From Saprospiraceae bacterium (GTDB lineage Bacteria; Bacteroidota; Bacteroidia; Chitinophagales; Saprospiraceae), in contig JADKKF010000014.1 in NCBI GenBank assembly GCA_016720635.1, forward strand, positions 1-64,000: a stretch of 64,000 nt of DNA, given 5' to 3'. Below the pieces are notes generated by a model. It was given only the letters and a program-made list of their open reading frames with translations, did not search any database and was not told the DNA's origin. Made by a program: the position numbers and the translations under genes. Positions within the stretch are counted from its first letter, which is position 1. Every line of letters begins with the position of its first letter. Positions 28,586 to 37,146 of the stretch are shown piece after piece.

Positions 28586-30421
28586 ATGAAATATTTACTA
28601 ATTATTTGCCTTGGTTTTTGCTCATTTTGGGTGAAAGGACAAGTTTCAAATGATGAGTGTAGTGCTGCCATCATCTTGGATGATGTGAATAATTATTGTT
28701 CTGGTGTAGGTCAATTCAATAATATAGGTGCTACCCCCTCGACAGTCAATCAAGTTGGTGGAGGAATATTTTGTTGGTCTGATGCGAACAATGATGTCTG
28801 GTTTCAATTTGTGGCCACTGCTACCGATATCAATGTTAGGGTCATTGGCGATATAGCCCAAACACCTGGAGGAACGATTAAATATCCACAATTTGCCGTA
28901 TATTCTGGAAGATGCGCAACGGGATTGACTATGGTCTCTTGCAATTCTGACCAAGCTGGTAGCCATGTCGCTGAGTCTTATGGCAATAATCTCATCCCAG
29001 GCAGACAATATTATATTCGTGTAGGAGGACGAGGAAACAATACTGGAACGTTTACATTGTGTATAAATAATTTTTTTAATGTACCAGCCCCTCAGTCGGA
29101 TTGTCCCCAAAATATTGTTTTATGTGATAAAGCTGGATTTTCCGTCAATTCATTGATTGGAACTGGATTAAACAATACGGAAGTCAGTACCAGTTGTATT
29201 GATGAAGAAAGAAGTTCTGCGTGGTACAGTTGGACATGCAAGGATCCAGGATCTCTCACTTTCACGATAACCCCAAGCAATCCGATCGACGACATCGATT
29301 TTGTGGTCTATGAATTGCCCAATGGGGTCAAAGACTGTACGGGGAAATTTGAACGTCGGTGTGAAGCCGCTGGAGAAAATATTGGAGCACCTCTAGCTAC
29401 TTGGGAGCGATGTATGGGCCCCACAGGACTTTCTGACTCTGAGTCCGATACAAGTGAACCAGCTGGCTGTGGAGGCAATAATAATAATTTTGTTTCGGCA
29501 TTGAATATGGAAGCTGGGAAAAGCTATGCTATTTTAATCAATAACTATTCAAGAAGTGGAAATGGTTTTAATATCGCATTCGGCGGTACGGGTACTTTTC
29601 TAGGACCAGAAGCAGATTTTGAGATTTTGGACGAATCCACGCCATTTTGTAGATTTCAAGAATACACGGTGGTTGATACTTCTAGATTGTTTGGTACTAG
29701 AGTCATCTCCTACCAATGGGGGTTTGGCGATGAGGCGGTATTCTCAAGCGATACTGGTAGAGGGCCTCACAAGGTGACTTTTCCACTAGCTGGGATAAAA
29801 ACCATTTTTTTATCTCTAGAAACCGAGGATGGGTGTAGAGTGTATAAAAAACTCAGTATAGATGTTCTCTGTTGCGATAAAAGCGTCATCGTGGATGCTG
29901 GACCAGATCAAACCATAAAACTCGGAGAATCTACTCAATTAAGCGGTTTTGCTTCATTACCAGGTCAAGATTGGATCATCCGATGGCTGCCAGGGGATCA
30001 CTTGTCTTGTATCAACTGTTGGGATCCTATAGCGATGCCGTACCACGATTTTATGTATATTCTTACTGTTCAAGATGACGAACAATGTTCGGGGCGAGAT
30101 ACGGTGTTAATCAGGATAAATAAATATAAACCGTTATATATACCCAATGCTTTTTCGCCTAATGGCGATGGCATCAATGACAGATTCAATGCTTATGCAG
30201 GTATTGCGTTGAAGCAAATCAGAAAATTGCGAATATTTGACCGATGGGGAGATCTAGTGTATGAAACTTCCAATATCCAGCCTGGAGAAAATTTACTGGG
30301 ATGGGATGGAAAATTTCAAGGAAAAGAAATGAACCCTGGAGTATTCGTATATCATATCGTTGCCGAGTTTTTGGATGACAGCCTCGAAGAATATGCAGGA
30401 GCACTCCATTTGATAAGGTAA
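28586..30421 (+). CDS. Large secreted protein with PKD domain and CHU_C (T9SS type B) sorting domain
   Basis: About 611 residues from the ATG at 28586 (a TTG two codons earlier is less likely). A signal peptide occupies about 1-19 (MKYLLIICLGFCSFWVKG). The body has two beta-rich repeats with NDVWFQFVATATDI and AWYSWTCKDPGSL, a PKD-like fold at about 345-430 (SYQWGFGDEAVFSS) and a cysteine-paired Ig-like domain around 435-510. The last 95 residues are the gliding-motility-associated C-terminal domain: IPNAFSPNGDGINDRF, FDRWGDLVYE, then GWDGKFQGKEMNPGVFVYHI. This domain directs cargo through the type IX system to the cell surface. Ligand unknown. Confidence 0.92.
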   Translation: MKYLLIICLGFCSFWVKGQVSNDECSAAIILDDVNNYCSGVGQFNNIGATPSTVNQVGGGIFCWSDANNDVWFQFVATATDINVRVIGDIAQTPGGTIKYPQFAVYSGRCATGLTMVSCNSDQAGSHVAESYGNNLIPGRQYYIRVGGRGNNTGTFTLCINNFFNVPAPQSDCPQNIVLCDKAGFSVNSLIGTGLNNTEVSTSCIDEERSSAWYSWTCKDPGSLTFTITPSNPIDDIDFVVYELPNGVKDCTGKFERRCEAAGENIGAPLATWERCMGPTGLSDSESDTSEPAGCGGNNNNFVSALNMEAGKSYAILINNYSRSGNGFNIAFGGTGTFLGPEADFEILDESTPFCRFQEYTVVDTSRLFGTRVISYQWGFGDEAVFSSDTGRGPHKVTFPLAGIKTIFLSLETEDGCRVYKKLSIDVLCCDKSVIVDAGPDQTIKLGESTQLSGFASLPGQDWIIRWLPGDHLSCINCWDPIAMPYHDFMYILTVQDDEQCSGRDTVLIRINKYKPLYIPNAFSPNGDGINDRFNAYAGIALKQIRKLRIFDRWGDLVYETSNIQPGENLLGWDGKFQGKEMNPGVFVYHIVAEFLDDSLEEYAGALHLIR

Positions 30422-30515
30422 TGCTTTTCTCCTTCCTATTTTAAATTAATAATTGCTGAAATTGATTATATTCGCATTCGAGTAATTTTTTTTGTAAACT
30501 CGAAAAAAAAGAACT

Positions 30516-31727
30516 ATGATCAATCGCCCTCATTTTGACTATACCGAAGTGCCAGAGACAAGGGCCGTTTTGTCCAATTTGGATTTTCAAGCATCGAAGC
30601 TATTCATTGGCATTCCGAAAGAATCGGATATTTCAGAAAATAGAATACCCCTGACACCTAGCAGCGTGGCAAGTTTAACTACCCTAGGCCACAGGGTTAT
30701 CATCGAATCGGGAGCGGGAACAAAAGCCAATTTTACAGACCTAGAATATTCAGAAGCAGGTGCCGAAATTACCCTTGAAAAAGAGAAAATATTTGCCGCC
30801 AATATCATCCTGAAAGCTGCACCGCCCAGTTTATTCGAAGTCGAATTGATGAAGACGAACCAGTTGCTCATCTCTCCACTTCACATCTTGGCCATCAGTA
30901 AAGAATACATAGAATTACTCCGCAAGAAAAAAGTTACAGCCATAGCCCTAGAATGGCTTAGGGATGAGGATGGAACCTTCCCGATGGTGAGAATTATGAG
31001 TGAATTGGCAGGAATATCTGCTATACAAGTTGCAGCTCAATTTCTCAACCAAACAAACGGAGGGATTGGCGTTTTACTTGGAGGAATTTCTGGTGTACCA
31101 CCCGCAAAAGTGGTCATATTAGGCGCTGGAGTTGTTGCCGAATTTGCTACAAGAACCGCTTTGGGCTTAGGGGCTTCTGTTAGGATTTTTGATAATAATA
31201 TATACAAACTGATGCGCATACAAGCTAGAATAGGGCGTCAGTTGCATACTTCAGCACTCAATCAAATTTATCTAAAAAAAGAACTCAAAGAGGCAGATGT
31301 CGTCATCGGAGCCATCCACTCCAAGACTGGGCGAACGCCGATTGTAGTGACTGAAGACATGGTCGAACAAATGAAAACAGGCTCCATCATAGTTGACGTA
31401 AGCATAGACCAAGGGGGATGCTTCGAAACCAGTGAAATGATGCGACTCGAAAAGCCGTCCTTTGTCAAACATGGTGTGATACACTATTGCGTGCCCAATA
31501 TGGCCTCGAATTATGCTAGAACCTCGAGTGAAGCGATGAGCAATATTTTGACGCCATTGCTTTTTAAAATCAGTACTTCTGGCAATCTCTATTCCCTACT
31601 ATATGCACAAACTGGAATCAGAAACGGAATTTATACCTACAAAGGGGCTTTGACAAACTTCTACCTCAGCGAAAGGCTGGGCATGAAATATACCGATATT
31701 GAATTATTGATTACTTCCTCTATATAA
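30516..31727 (+). CDS. ald: Alanine dehydrogenase/NAD(P) transhydrogenase-like dehydrogenase
   Basis: A 403-residue dehydrogenase that interconverts L-alanine and pyruvate with NAD. The N-terminal substrate domain shows GIPKESDISENRIPLTPSSV and ALEWLRDEDG, and the Rossmann domain has VVILGAGVVAEFATRTALGLGASVRIFDN. The C-terminal block SIDQGGCFETS and HYCVPNMASNYARTSSEA are typical of alanine dehydrogenases. About 30 residues precede the usual start, an extension often seen in Bacteroidota members. It is followed by an Smr-domain gene 11 bp away. Confidence 0.87.
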   Translation: MINRPHFDYTEVPETRAVLSNLDFQASKLFIGIPKESDISENRIPLTPSSVASLTTLGHRVIIESGAGTKANFTDLEYSEAGAEITLEKEKIFAANIILKAAPPSLFEVELMKTNQLLISPLHILAISKEYIELLRKKKVTAIALEWLRDEDGTFPMVRIMSELAGISAIQVAAQFLNQTNGGIGVLLGGISGVPPAKVVILGAGVVAEFATRTALGLGASVRIFDNNIYKLMRIQARIGRQLHTSALNQIYLKKELKEADVVIGAIHSKTGRTPIVVTEDMVEQMKTGSIIVDVSIDQGGCFETSEMMRLEKPSFVKHGVIHYCVPNMASNYARTSSEAMSNILTPLLFKISTSGNLYSLLYAQTGIRNGIYTYKGALTNFYLSERLGMKYTDIELLITSSI

Positions 31728-31738
31728 ATCAAATTTCT

Positions 31739-32731
31739 ATGTTCATCAGTGGACAACGTGTCGTCCTAATCCATACCAAGGAAAGAGGAGTTATCTCCCA
31801 ACTTTATGGCGATGGCATGGTCGATGTGGTACTCGATGATGGCGATCAAATACCCGTGGATAGTGCTTTTATAATCTATGAACACCTTTTCGATAGCCAA
31901 AATAATCAAGGAGGAAAGAGCGATTATCAAGAAGAAAACATCAGTATTATCGCTCCACAGTTTGGGCTTGATATGGGCTTTTTCTTAGGATTTGACCCAC
32001 AAAATATTTACGACAAACATACCGACTTCGACATTTATTGTATCAATGATTCGAAAAAAAATTTTAGCTTAAAAGCCACACTGCAAATCAAAGGCGTTCC
32101 AGTCCTAGAATTGAAAACAGAGTTCAGTAGCTATATGGCCCAGAAAATGGGAAAATTGGAATATAAGGACCTCAGTGAAAATCCAAAATTCAGTCTAGAG
32201 TTTTCATGGGAAAATGATCATGTCAGGAACTATGAATCTAAGCTAAAACCAGCAAAGTTCTACCAATCATTGGACTATACGCCCATCGTCAATAAATCCA
32301 TTTACAGGGAATTGATTTGGCAAAAATTGGAAATACAAAAGAAACTCAGCCCCCAAGAATTGAGAAATCACTCTATTTCCTTATTAAAGGACGACGATTT
32401 CAATCGTACCCAACCCATACCAGTACATGAGGTTTTCGAATACGCAAAATTTAATACGGAGATTGACCTTCATATAGAAGCTTTGCGCAAGGATCACAAA
32501 AATCTAGATGCCAAGAAAATCCTTGAAATTCAACTCAAAGCGATGGAGGACTTCATCAATCAGGCATTGAGACATGGAGTAGAACGGGTTTTTATCATTC
32601 ATGGACTGGGCAAGGGAAAACTAAAAGAAGCGATTCATCGTACCCTCCAGACGCAATATCCCATCAAATCATACAAAAATGAATATCACCCAAATTATGG
32701 ATTCGGCGCTACTGAGGTGATTTTTTTGTAA
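31739..32731 (+). CDS. Smr-domain protein with N-terminal DUF2027-like region
   Basis: A 330-residue protein. The N-terminal 60 residues form an SH3-like barrel (SGQRVVLIHTKERGVISQL), the middle is a beta-rich DUF2027-type region, and the last 90 residues are an Smr domain with IDLHIEAL and HGLGKGKLKEAI. Smr domains are found on MutS2 and related proteins and bind or nick nucleic acid, some acting in ribosome rescue. No MutS ATPase is present, so this is a free-standing Smr protein of the Bacteroidota kind. It sits in the same orientation right after alanine dehydrogenase. Confidence 0.85.
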   Translation: MFISGQRVVLIHTKERGVISQLYGDGMVDVVLDDGDQIPVDSAFIIYEHLFDSQNNQGGKSDYQEENISIIAPQFGLDMGFFLGFDPQNIYDKHTDFDIYCINDSKKNFSLKATLQIKGVPVLELKTEFSSYMAQKMGKLEYKDLSENPKFSLEFSWENDHVRNYESKLKPAKFYQSLDYTPIVNKSIYRELIWQKLEIQKKLSPQELRNHSISLLKDDDFNRTQPIPVHEVFEYAKFNTEIDLHIEALRKDHKNLDAKKILEIQLKAMEDFINQALRHGVERVFIIHGLGKGKLKEAIHRTLQTQYPIKSYKNEYHPNYGFGATEVIFL

Positions 32732-32947
32732 GCAAGAATTTTATCCCTCAACAACCCACATTGACACGACAAACTCTTTTCAAACGAGCTTTCTTGAAGA
32801 ATCATAATCGCGCGTCATATAAAAAAAATATTGAAAAACACTAAAATATTTTAGAAAAAGTACCGATAATTTGCCCAAAAATAACTAACTTAGTACTTAA
32901 GTTTAAGAACCAAAATATTATCATTTATTTCAAAATTTAATTTTAAA

Positions 32948-33088
32948 ATGAAAGAAAATAAAGTAAAATATTTTCTGACAAATCTTAGAAATTGGATAAA
33001 TGTCAGTACTTCCAATCAAATCACGCTTTCGATTGATCAGGCAAAAATTGTCAAACTAAATTCTTTAATAAAATCGCCGTATAATTAG
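32948..33088 (+). CDS. Possible 46-residue small protein
   Basis: A short frame from ATG to TAG with a basic, helix-prone start (MKENKVKYFLTNLRNWI) and a hydrophilic end. It is alone in a 640-bp gap between the Smr gene and the JmjC-like gene. I recognise no family and see no firm promoter. It could be chance. Confidence 0.3.
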   Translation: MKENKVKYFLTNLRNWINVSTSNQITLSIDQAKIVKLNSLIKSPYN

Positions 33089-33106
33089 CCCTCGTTTTAT
33101 TTTGGA

Positions 33107-33196
33107 CTAGAGTTTTATCACTTGACGCTTACTAAGTAAGAAAGTAAGTACCAAAATGGCAAATACTGTCATGAAACTGTAAAGAAGAATGTCCAT
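33107..33196 (-). CDS. Possible 29-residue single-span membrane peptide
   Basis: ATG to TAG frame giving one hydrophobic helix (about residues 4-22, LLYSFMTVFAILVLTFLL) and a basic tail SKRQVIKL, the layout of small membrane peptides that associate with transporters or respiratory complexes. A TATATTTG promoter box at 33258-33265 points at it, about 60 bp upstream, and it converges on the 46-codon frame. The length is near that of KdpF-like or cytochrome-bd-associated peptides but the sequence is not one I recognise. Confidence 0.45.
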   Translation of the reverse strand: MDILLYSFMTVFAILVLTFLLSKRQVIKL

Positions 33197-33257
33197 AAAG
33201 ATTGAAACGTTGTAGTTATAAATTGAAACCATGCCGTAAGTGCATTATTATCAAGAG

Positions 33258-33265
33258 CAAATATA
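33258..33265 (-). promoter_or_regulatory. Bacteroidota -7 promoter box, minus strand
   Basis: The minus strand reads TATATTTG, a full match to TAnnTTTG. The only candidate gene downstream is the 29-codon membrane peptide at 33107-33196. Confidence 0.4.
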
Positions 33266-33336
33266 TTACAATAAATTATAATATAAAAATATTTTTTTAG
33301 AAAAAAAATCTACTATTGTTGAAAACCTGAAATTGG

Positions 33337-33344
33337 TATCTTTG
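33337..33344 (+). promoter_or_regulatory. Bacteroidota promoter for the JmjC-like cupin gene
   Basis: TATCTTTG matches TAnnTTTG. A TATTG element ends about 18 bp upstream, close to the expected -33 spacing. The gene's ATG is 31 bp downstream. Confidence 0.6.
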
Positions 33345-33374
33345 TTATATTAAATTGAACAGAAATAGTTTATT

Positions 33375-34232
33375 ATGTTATCGCTTAAACCAGTAGAAAA
33401 AAAATCAGGATTGACCCCTGAAACATTCAAAAAGGAGCATTTGGATCCTATGGTGCCTGTTGTTTTTAAAGACTTGATGGATGGATGGTCTGGCAAGACT
33501 AGATGGACCGTTCCATTTTTTAAAGAAAATTATGGACACCTGCAAGTGCCTGTTTATTCGGCTAATTATAGTAAACCAGGTAAGGGGTATATGGAGCCTG
33601 ATAAGAGCATGACCTTTAGGGAGTTTTTGGACACCATGGAAAAGGGGCCCACTGACCTAAGGATGTTTTTATTCAATATTTTCCGCCATGCTCCTGAATT
33701 GAGAAAAGATTTTAGCATTCCGACCATCATGGATGGATTTATCAATGAGTTTCCATTTATGTTTTTCGGAGGTATGGGTTCCAAAGTAACTCTTCACTAT
33801 GACATTGACCTGAGCCACGTATTTTTAAATCAAATTTACGGTCGTAAGAGAGTTATTCTCTTTTCTCCTGAACAATCGGACAATATTTACCACCACCCTT
33901 TCACAGTGGCTAGTTATATAGATATCAATCAGCCTGATTATAAGAGGTACCCAGCATTGAAACATGCGCAAGGATATGAAACCATGTTGTATCCTGGAGA
34001 AACCATTTTTATGCCTAGCGGATATTGGCATTATATCGAATACACGGATTTCGGGTATTCTATCGCTTTGCGCTCGAATGAGTCTATTTTGCGCAGGGTC
34101 AAAGGCTTAGCAAATATCGCTTCGCATTACGTGGTAGATAAGGGGATGAATAAGATTTTAGGAGAAAAGTGGCGACATATCAAATCAGATATTGCAGATA
34201 AACGGGGCCAAAGAAGTATTCAAAATGCATAA
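33375..34232 (+). CDS. Cupin-like JmjC-type Fe(II)/2-oxoglutarate oxygenase
   Basis: A 285-residue cupin_8 protein. The iron-binding facial triad is visible as HYD (His141, Asp143) and His219 in FMPSGYWHYIEY. The core between them includes HVFLNQIYGRKRVILFSPEQ, as in JmjC-type hydroxylases related to FIH and JMJD5. These enzymes hydroxylate proteins, including ribosomal proteins in bacteria (YcfD). It overlaps the DinB gene by 8 bases. Substrate unknown. Family placement is firm; a role in protein hydroxylation is inferred. Confidence 0.85.
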   Translation: MLSLKPVEKKSGLTPETFKKEHLDPMVPVVFKDLMDGWSGKTRWTVPFFKENYGHLQVPVYSANYSKPGKGYMEPDKSMTFREFLDTMEKGPTDLRMFLFNIFRHAPELRKDFSIPTIMDGFINEFPFMFFGGMGSKVTLHYDIDLSHVFLNQIYGRKRVILFSPEQSDNIYHHPFTVASYIDINQPDYKRYPALKHAQGYETMLYPGETIFMPSGYWHYIEYTDFGYSIALRSNESILRRVKGLANIASHYVVDKGMNKILGEKWRHIKSDIADKRGQRSIQNA

Positions 34233-34698
34233 TACGTTGAAGGACTTTTTTACCAAAACGCTAAAATATAATTTTTGGGCATTTGAAGTTATGTCTGACT
34301 TTGTCTTAGAGTATAAAATCCAGGACGATTATATACTAAAGCAGTTAAGCCATACATTGAATGCCAATAAAGTTTGGCTTAGCAGGATTCAAGGCGAGAC
34401 TTTCAAAATCGACCCATTTTTTGTGCATCCACCTATAACGTGGCTTCCCATGATACAGTCAGATGAAGCCAAGTGCTCTCAATTGTTAGAGTTTGGACCA
34501 GATTTGGAAACACAAATCCAATATACCACTCGAGATGGTAAACCACACGAATTAAGCCTCGGTGAAATATTCTTTATTCTTATAAATCACGCCACCCACC
34601 ATAGAGGCCAAGTAGCTGCAAGGATACGACAAATGGGCCTAGAACCACCCATCACAGATTATCCGCACTATTGTGGACTCATGACCACAAAAGCTTAA
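34225..34698 (+). CDS. DinB family protein
   Basis: A protein of about 157 residues, counted from the ATG at 34225, whose stop-start overlap with the previous gene (ATGCATAA) implies coupling. The predicted four-helix bundle carries a metal-binding His near ISHTLNANKVWL and the paired HATHHRGQVAARIRQMG, hallmarks of the DinB/YfiT fold. These metal-dependent proteins are often thiol S-transferases; others are damage-inducible proteins without assigned reactions. No bacillithiol or mycothiol gene is nearby to tell. Confidence 0.82.
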   Translation: MHNTLKDFFTKTLKYNFWAFEVMSDFVLEYKIQDDYILKQLSHTLNANKVWLSRIQGETFKIDPFFVHPPITWLPMIQSDEAKCSQLLEFGPDLETQIQYTTRDGKPHELSLGEIFFILINHATHHRGQVAARIRQMGLEPPITDYPHYCGLMTTKA

Positions 34699-34701
34699 GA
34701 T

Positions 34702-35265
34702 TTACAAAGAAAGCCAATTTTTGATAATGGCGGGTCCATCGGGTGTGAGGATCGATTCTGGATGAAATTGGACCCCATGAAGTGGAAGATCACGATGCCT
34801 AAACGCCATGGCTATGCCGTTTTCATCCCATGCCGTGATGGTCAAACAGGATGGCAAATCTTCTAATGCCCAAGAGTGGTACCGCCCAGCCATCATGGGT
34901 GACTTTATCCCTCTGAATAATGGGTCATCCTCCACCAGTTCCATCGGCGTGGCTACCCCGTGATACACCTTTTTAAGATTGATCAGTTTTGCCCCAAATG
35001 ACTTACCTATCGCTTGATATCCCAGACAAACTCCAAAAATCGGCTTAGTATATTTATATCGTTCGATTACATCCATTAGTTGCCCAGAATCCTTTGCCAG
35101 CCCAGGCCCTGGAGATAAGATGACCTTATCAAAGGCCCCAACTTCTGACATGATAATATGGTCATTGCGCACGACGGTCACATTTTCCTCTCCCAAATTT
35201 GCTTGGAGTAAATGCACCAAATTGTACGTAAACGAGTCATAATTGTCGATCATCAAAACCTTCAT
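34702..35265 (-). CDS. pabA: Class I glutamine amidotransferase, anthranilate/aminodeoxychorismate synthase component II
   Basis: A 187-residue glutaminase subunit of the TrpG/PabA type that supplies ammonia to chorismate-using synthases. The triad is Cys80 in FGVCLGYQAIG, with His168 and Glu170 in VQFHPESI. The start MIDNYDSFTYNL and the oxyanion block SPGPG are typical. Anthranilate synthase (tryptophan) and aminodeoxychorismate synthase (folate) components are alike, so the symbol is a choice, not proven; no trpE or pabB lies beside it. Repeat element D is upstream. Confidence 0.85.
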   Translation of the reverse strand: MKVLMIDNYDSFTYNLVHLLQANLGEENVTVVRNDHIIMSEVGAFDKVILSPGPGLAKDSGQLMDVIERYKYTKPIFGVCLGYQAIGKSFGAKLINLKKVYHGVATPMELVEDDPLFRGIKSPMMAGRYHSWALEDLPSCLTITAWDENGIAMAFRHRDLPLHGVQFHPESILTPDGPAIIKNWLSL

Positions 35266-35302
35266 ATTTCAATTATTTCTTGGCTCAAATGTATGATTTT
35301 TT

Positions 35303-35456
35303 GGGCGCATCCTTCCCTCGTCTTGTGGACGAGCTCAGGTCGGGCTATTCCAGGCTATCGGAGCATTCGTTTCCTTGGTCTCCGATGGATATCTTTTTTC
35401 TAGTTAAAACTCATGCTCCAGTCTTTCAGACTGCCTTTCATATCCCTTGCGCGCGC
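35303..35456 (-). repeat. Dispersed multi-hairpin intergenic element, copy D
   Basis: Reading the minus strand it opens GCGCGCAAGGGATATG and closes GGAAGGATGCGCCCAAAA. Internal hairpins, in plus coordinates, are CAGTCT-TTC-AGACTG (35419-35433), ATCGGAG with CTCCGAT (35357-35386) and CTCGTC-TTGTG-GACGAG (35317-35333). The 3' end is very similar to copy A. It lies about 42 bp downstream of the polX-like gene in the same direction, in the gap before the glutamine amidotransferase gene. Confidence 0.72.
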
Positions 35457-35498
35457 AGACTTTTATTTCTGGGTGTGTATTTGATTTGGATATTTTTT

Positions 35499-37133
35499 CT
35501 ATTTTGAACGAAGCCATGTTTCCCATTCAGATTGTGATTTAGCATTCAAACAAAATTCTTTTGTCAAGCCTCCTTTTCTAGCCGCTATTACGCCATAATT
35601 GACATCCTGTATGCCTCCTCGGCTATGCGCATCGGGATTGATGGAAATCATCACGCCTTTCTTCATAGCAGGTGCGATCCAAGTCCAATCCAAGTCCAAT
35701 CGATATGGATTGGCGTTCAGTTCTATAACCACATTATTAGCAGCGCAGGCGTCTATTATTTTGAGCATATCTAGGGGATAGCCTTTCCTTGATAGCAACA
35801 ATCTACCCGTTGGGTGTCCAAGGATTCGTGTGTAGGGGTTTTCAATGGCCGTTATCAGTCTTTGAGTGGCTTTTTCCTCGTCCATATTGAGGACAGAATG
35901 GACCGAGGCTACCACAAGATCAAATTGCTTTAATATTTCGTCTTCGTAATCCAAACGACCATCTACCAGTATGTCGGATTCTATTCCTTTGTAAGTCTTG
36001 AACGGCTCCATTTTTTTATTCAAAAAATCTATTTCTTCCCATTGTTGGAACAATCTTTCTACCGATAATCCATTGGCATACCCAGCTGACTTTGAGTGAT
36101 CGCTTATTACAAAATACGAATAATCTAGGCGACGACATTCCATCGCCATCTCCTCTAGGGTATGGATTCCATCGCTCCAAGTCGAGTGATTGTGCACAAT
36201 CCCCTTGATATCCCCTGGAGTGATAAGATCAAGGCTGTTAAAACCATCCCAGTGGTCTAGTATATAAGATTCCCTGCACTCGACAGGTAGATAAGGTTTT
36301 TTCAATATTTCAAAGATCGACTTATCATACATGATATCGGCCCAATCAATATTTGTTAAATCTTTTTGGGTAAAACTCAAAAACTCCTCGCTCGCTGACA
36401 TCTCCCATTTTACTTTTTCAAAGTCATCCCCATCCACTACATAGGTGATTATTGGAATTCCCTGACACTCAAAAGACCACCTATTCCCATCCACTTTTAC
36501 CAGAGTTATCTCACTTTGATCTCTTTTTACCACAGGAATTTCAGATGTCAAATACTCCATTTGGTTCAGTACAGGCAGTTGACGACCGAAAAGCCCCACT
36601 CTTGTCCAAAATGGATTTTCAAAAGCAAGAAATACAGTGGATTCTAGTTTATCCAAATTTGCATAAAGAAACTGACCCTGGGATTGAAGGTAAAAATTTA
36701 TCTTTTGTGTTAATTCTTGCTGGGTTTTTAAGCCAAAACCTTTGACCTCAATGAGTCTGTTTTCATTACAAGCGTATAACAACTCTACTACGGATTCAAT
36801 GCCAAGTTCTTTCCATATTTGGCGGACCTTTTTGGGCCCCAATCCATTGATTTTAAGCATTTCTACAACCCCTGAAGGTACTTTTTCCTTGATAGCACTC
36901 AACGCTTGGATTTCCCCATTTTGTAGAGCTTCTTGGATTTTTTCGGCCGATGATTTTCCGACTCCTGGGATTGCAGACATTTCTTCAATCGACATGTTTT
37001 TCAAGGGTATATCCCATTTGCGCAATCCTAGATAAGCATTTTGATAGGTCCTTATCTTGAATGCATTTTCTTCCAACAATTCCATGATGGAGGCCAATAG
37101 ATCGAATTGTTTTGCGATTTCTTTATTCGTCAT
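35499..37133 (-). CDS. polX: PolX-type protein with PHP phosphoesterase domain, polymerase site apparently lost
   Basis: A 544-residue protein organised like bacterial PolX: an N-terminal helical region with helix-hairpin-helix motifs (SAIPGVGKSSAEKIQEAL, KINGLGPKKVRQIW, VKGFGLKT), a degenerate polymerase region, then a PHP domain from about 310. PHP motifs are intact: HNHSTWSDG, ISDHS, GIESDI, ASVHS, GHPTGR, NPDAH, all consistent with 3'-5' exonuclease or phosphatase activity. The palm region lacks the expected G-G-x-x-R-G then D-x-D pattern; only GLFGRQ remains near it, so nucleotide addition is probably lost. It lies 13 bp after the methylmalonyl-CoA mutase gene and is likely co-transcribed with it. 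DNA repair is the family's role. Confidence 0.88.
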   Translation of the reverse strand: MTNKEIAKQFDLLASIMELLEENAFKIRTYQNAYLGLRKWDIPLKNMSIEEMSAIPGVGKSSAEKIQEALQNGEIQALSAIKEKVPSGVVEMLKINGLGPKKVRQIWKELGIESVVELLYACNENRLIEVKGFGLKTQQELTQKINFYLQSQGQFLYANLDKLESTVFLAFENPFWTRVGLFGRQLPVLNQMEYLTSEIPVVKRDQSEITLVKVDGNRWSFECQGIPIITYVVDGDDFEKVKWEMSASEEFLSFTQKDLTNIDWADIMYDKSIFEILKKPYLPVECRESYILDHWDGFNSLDLITPGDIKGIVHNHSTWSDGIHTLEEMAMECRRLDYSYFVISDHSKSAGYANGLSVERLFQQWEEIDFLNKKMEPFKTYKGIESDILVDGRLDYEDEILKQFDLVVASVHSVLNMDEEKATQRLITAIENPYTRILGHPTGRLLLSRKGYPLDMLKIIDACAANNVVIELNANPYRLDLDWTWIAPAMKKGVMISINPDAHSRGGIQDVNYGVIAARKGGLTKEFCLNAKSQSEWETWLRSK

Positions 37134-37146
37134 ACGAAGTCTTGAA

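Noticed and set aside
28646..29110. A 154-codon minus-strand frame opposite the CHU_C protein gene
   Set aside because: It is a mirror of a repetitive coding sequence and has no signal, motif or promoter.
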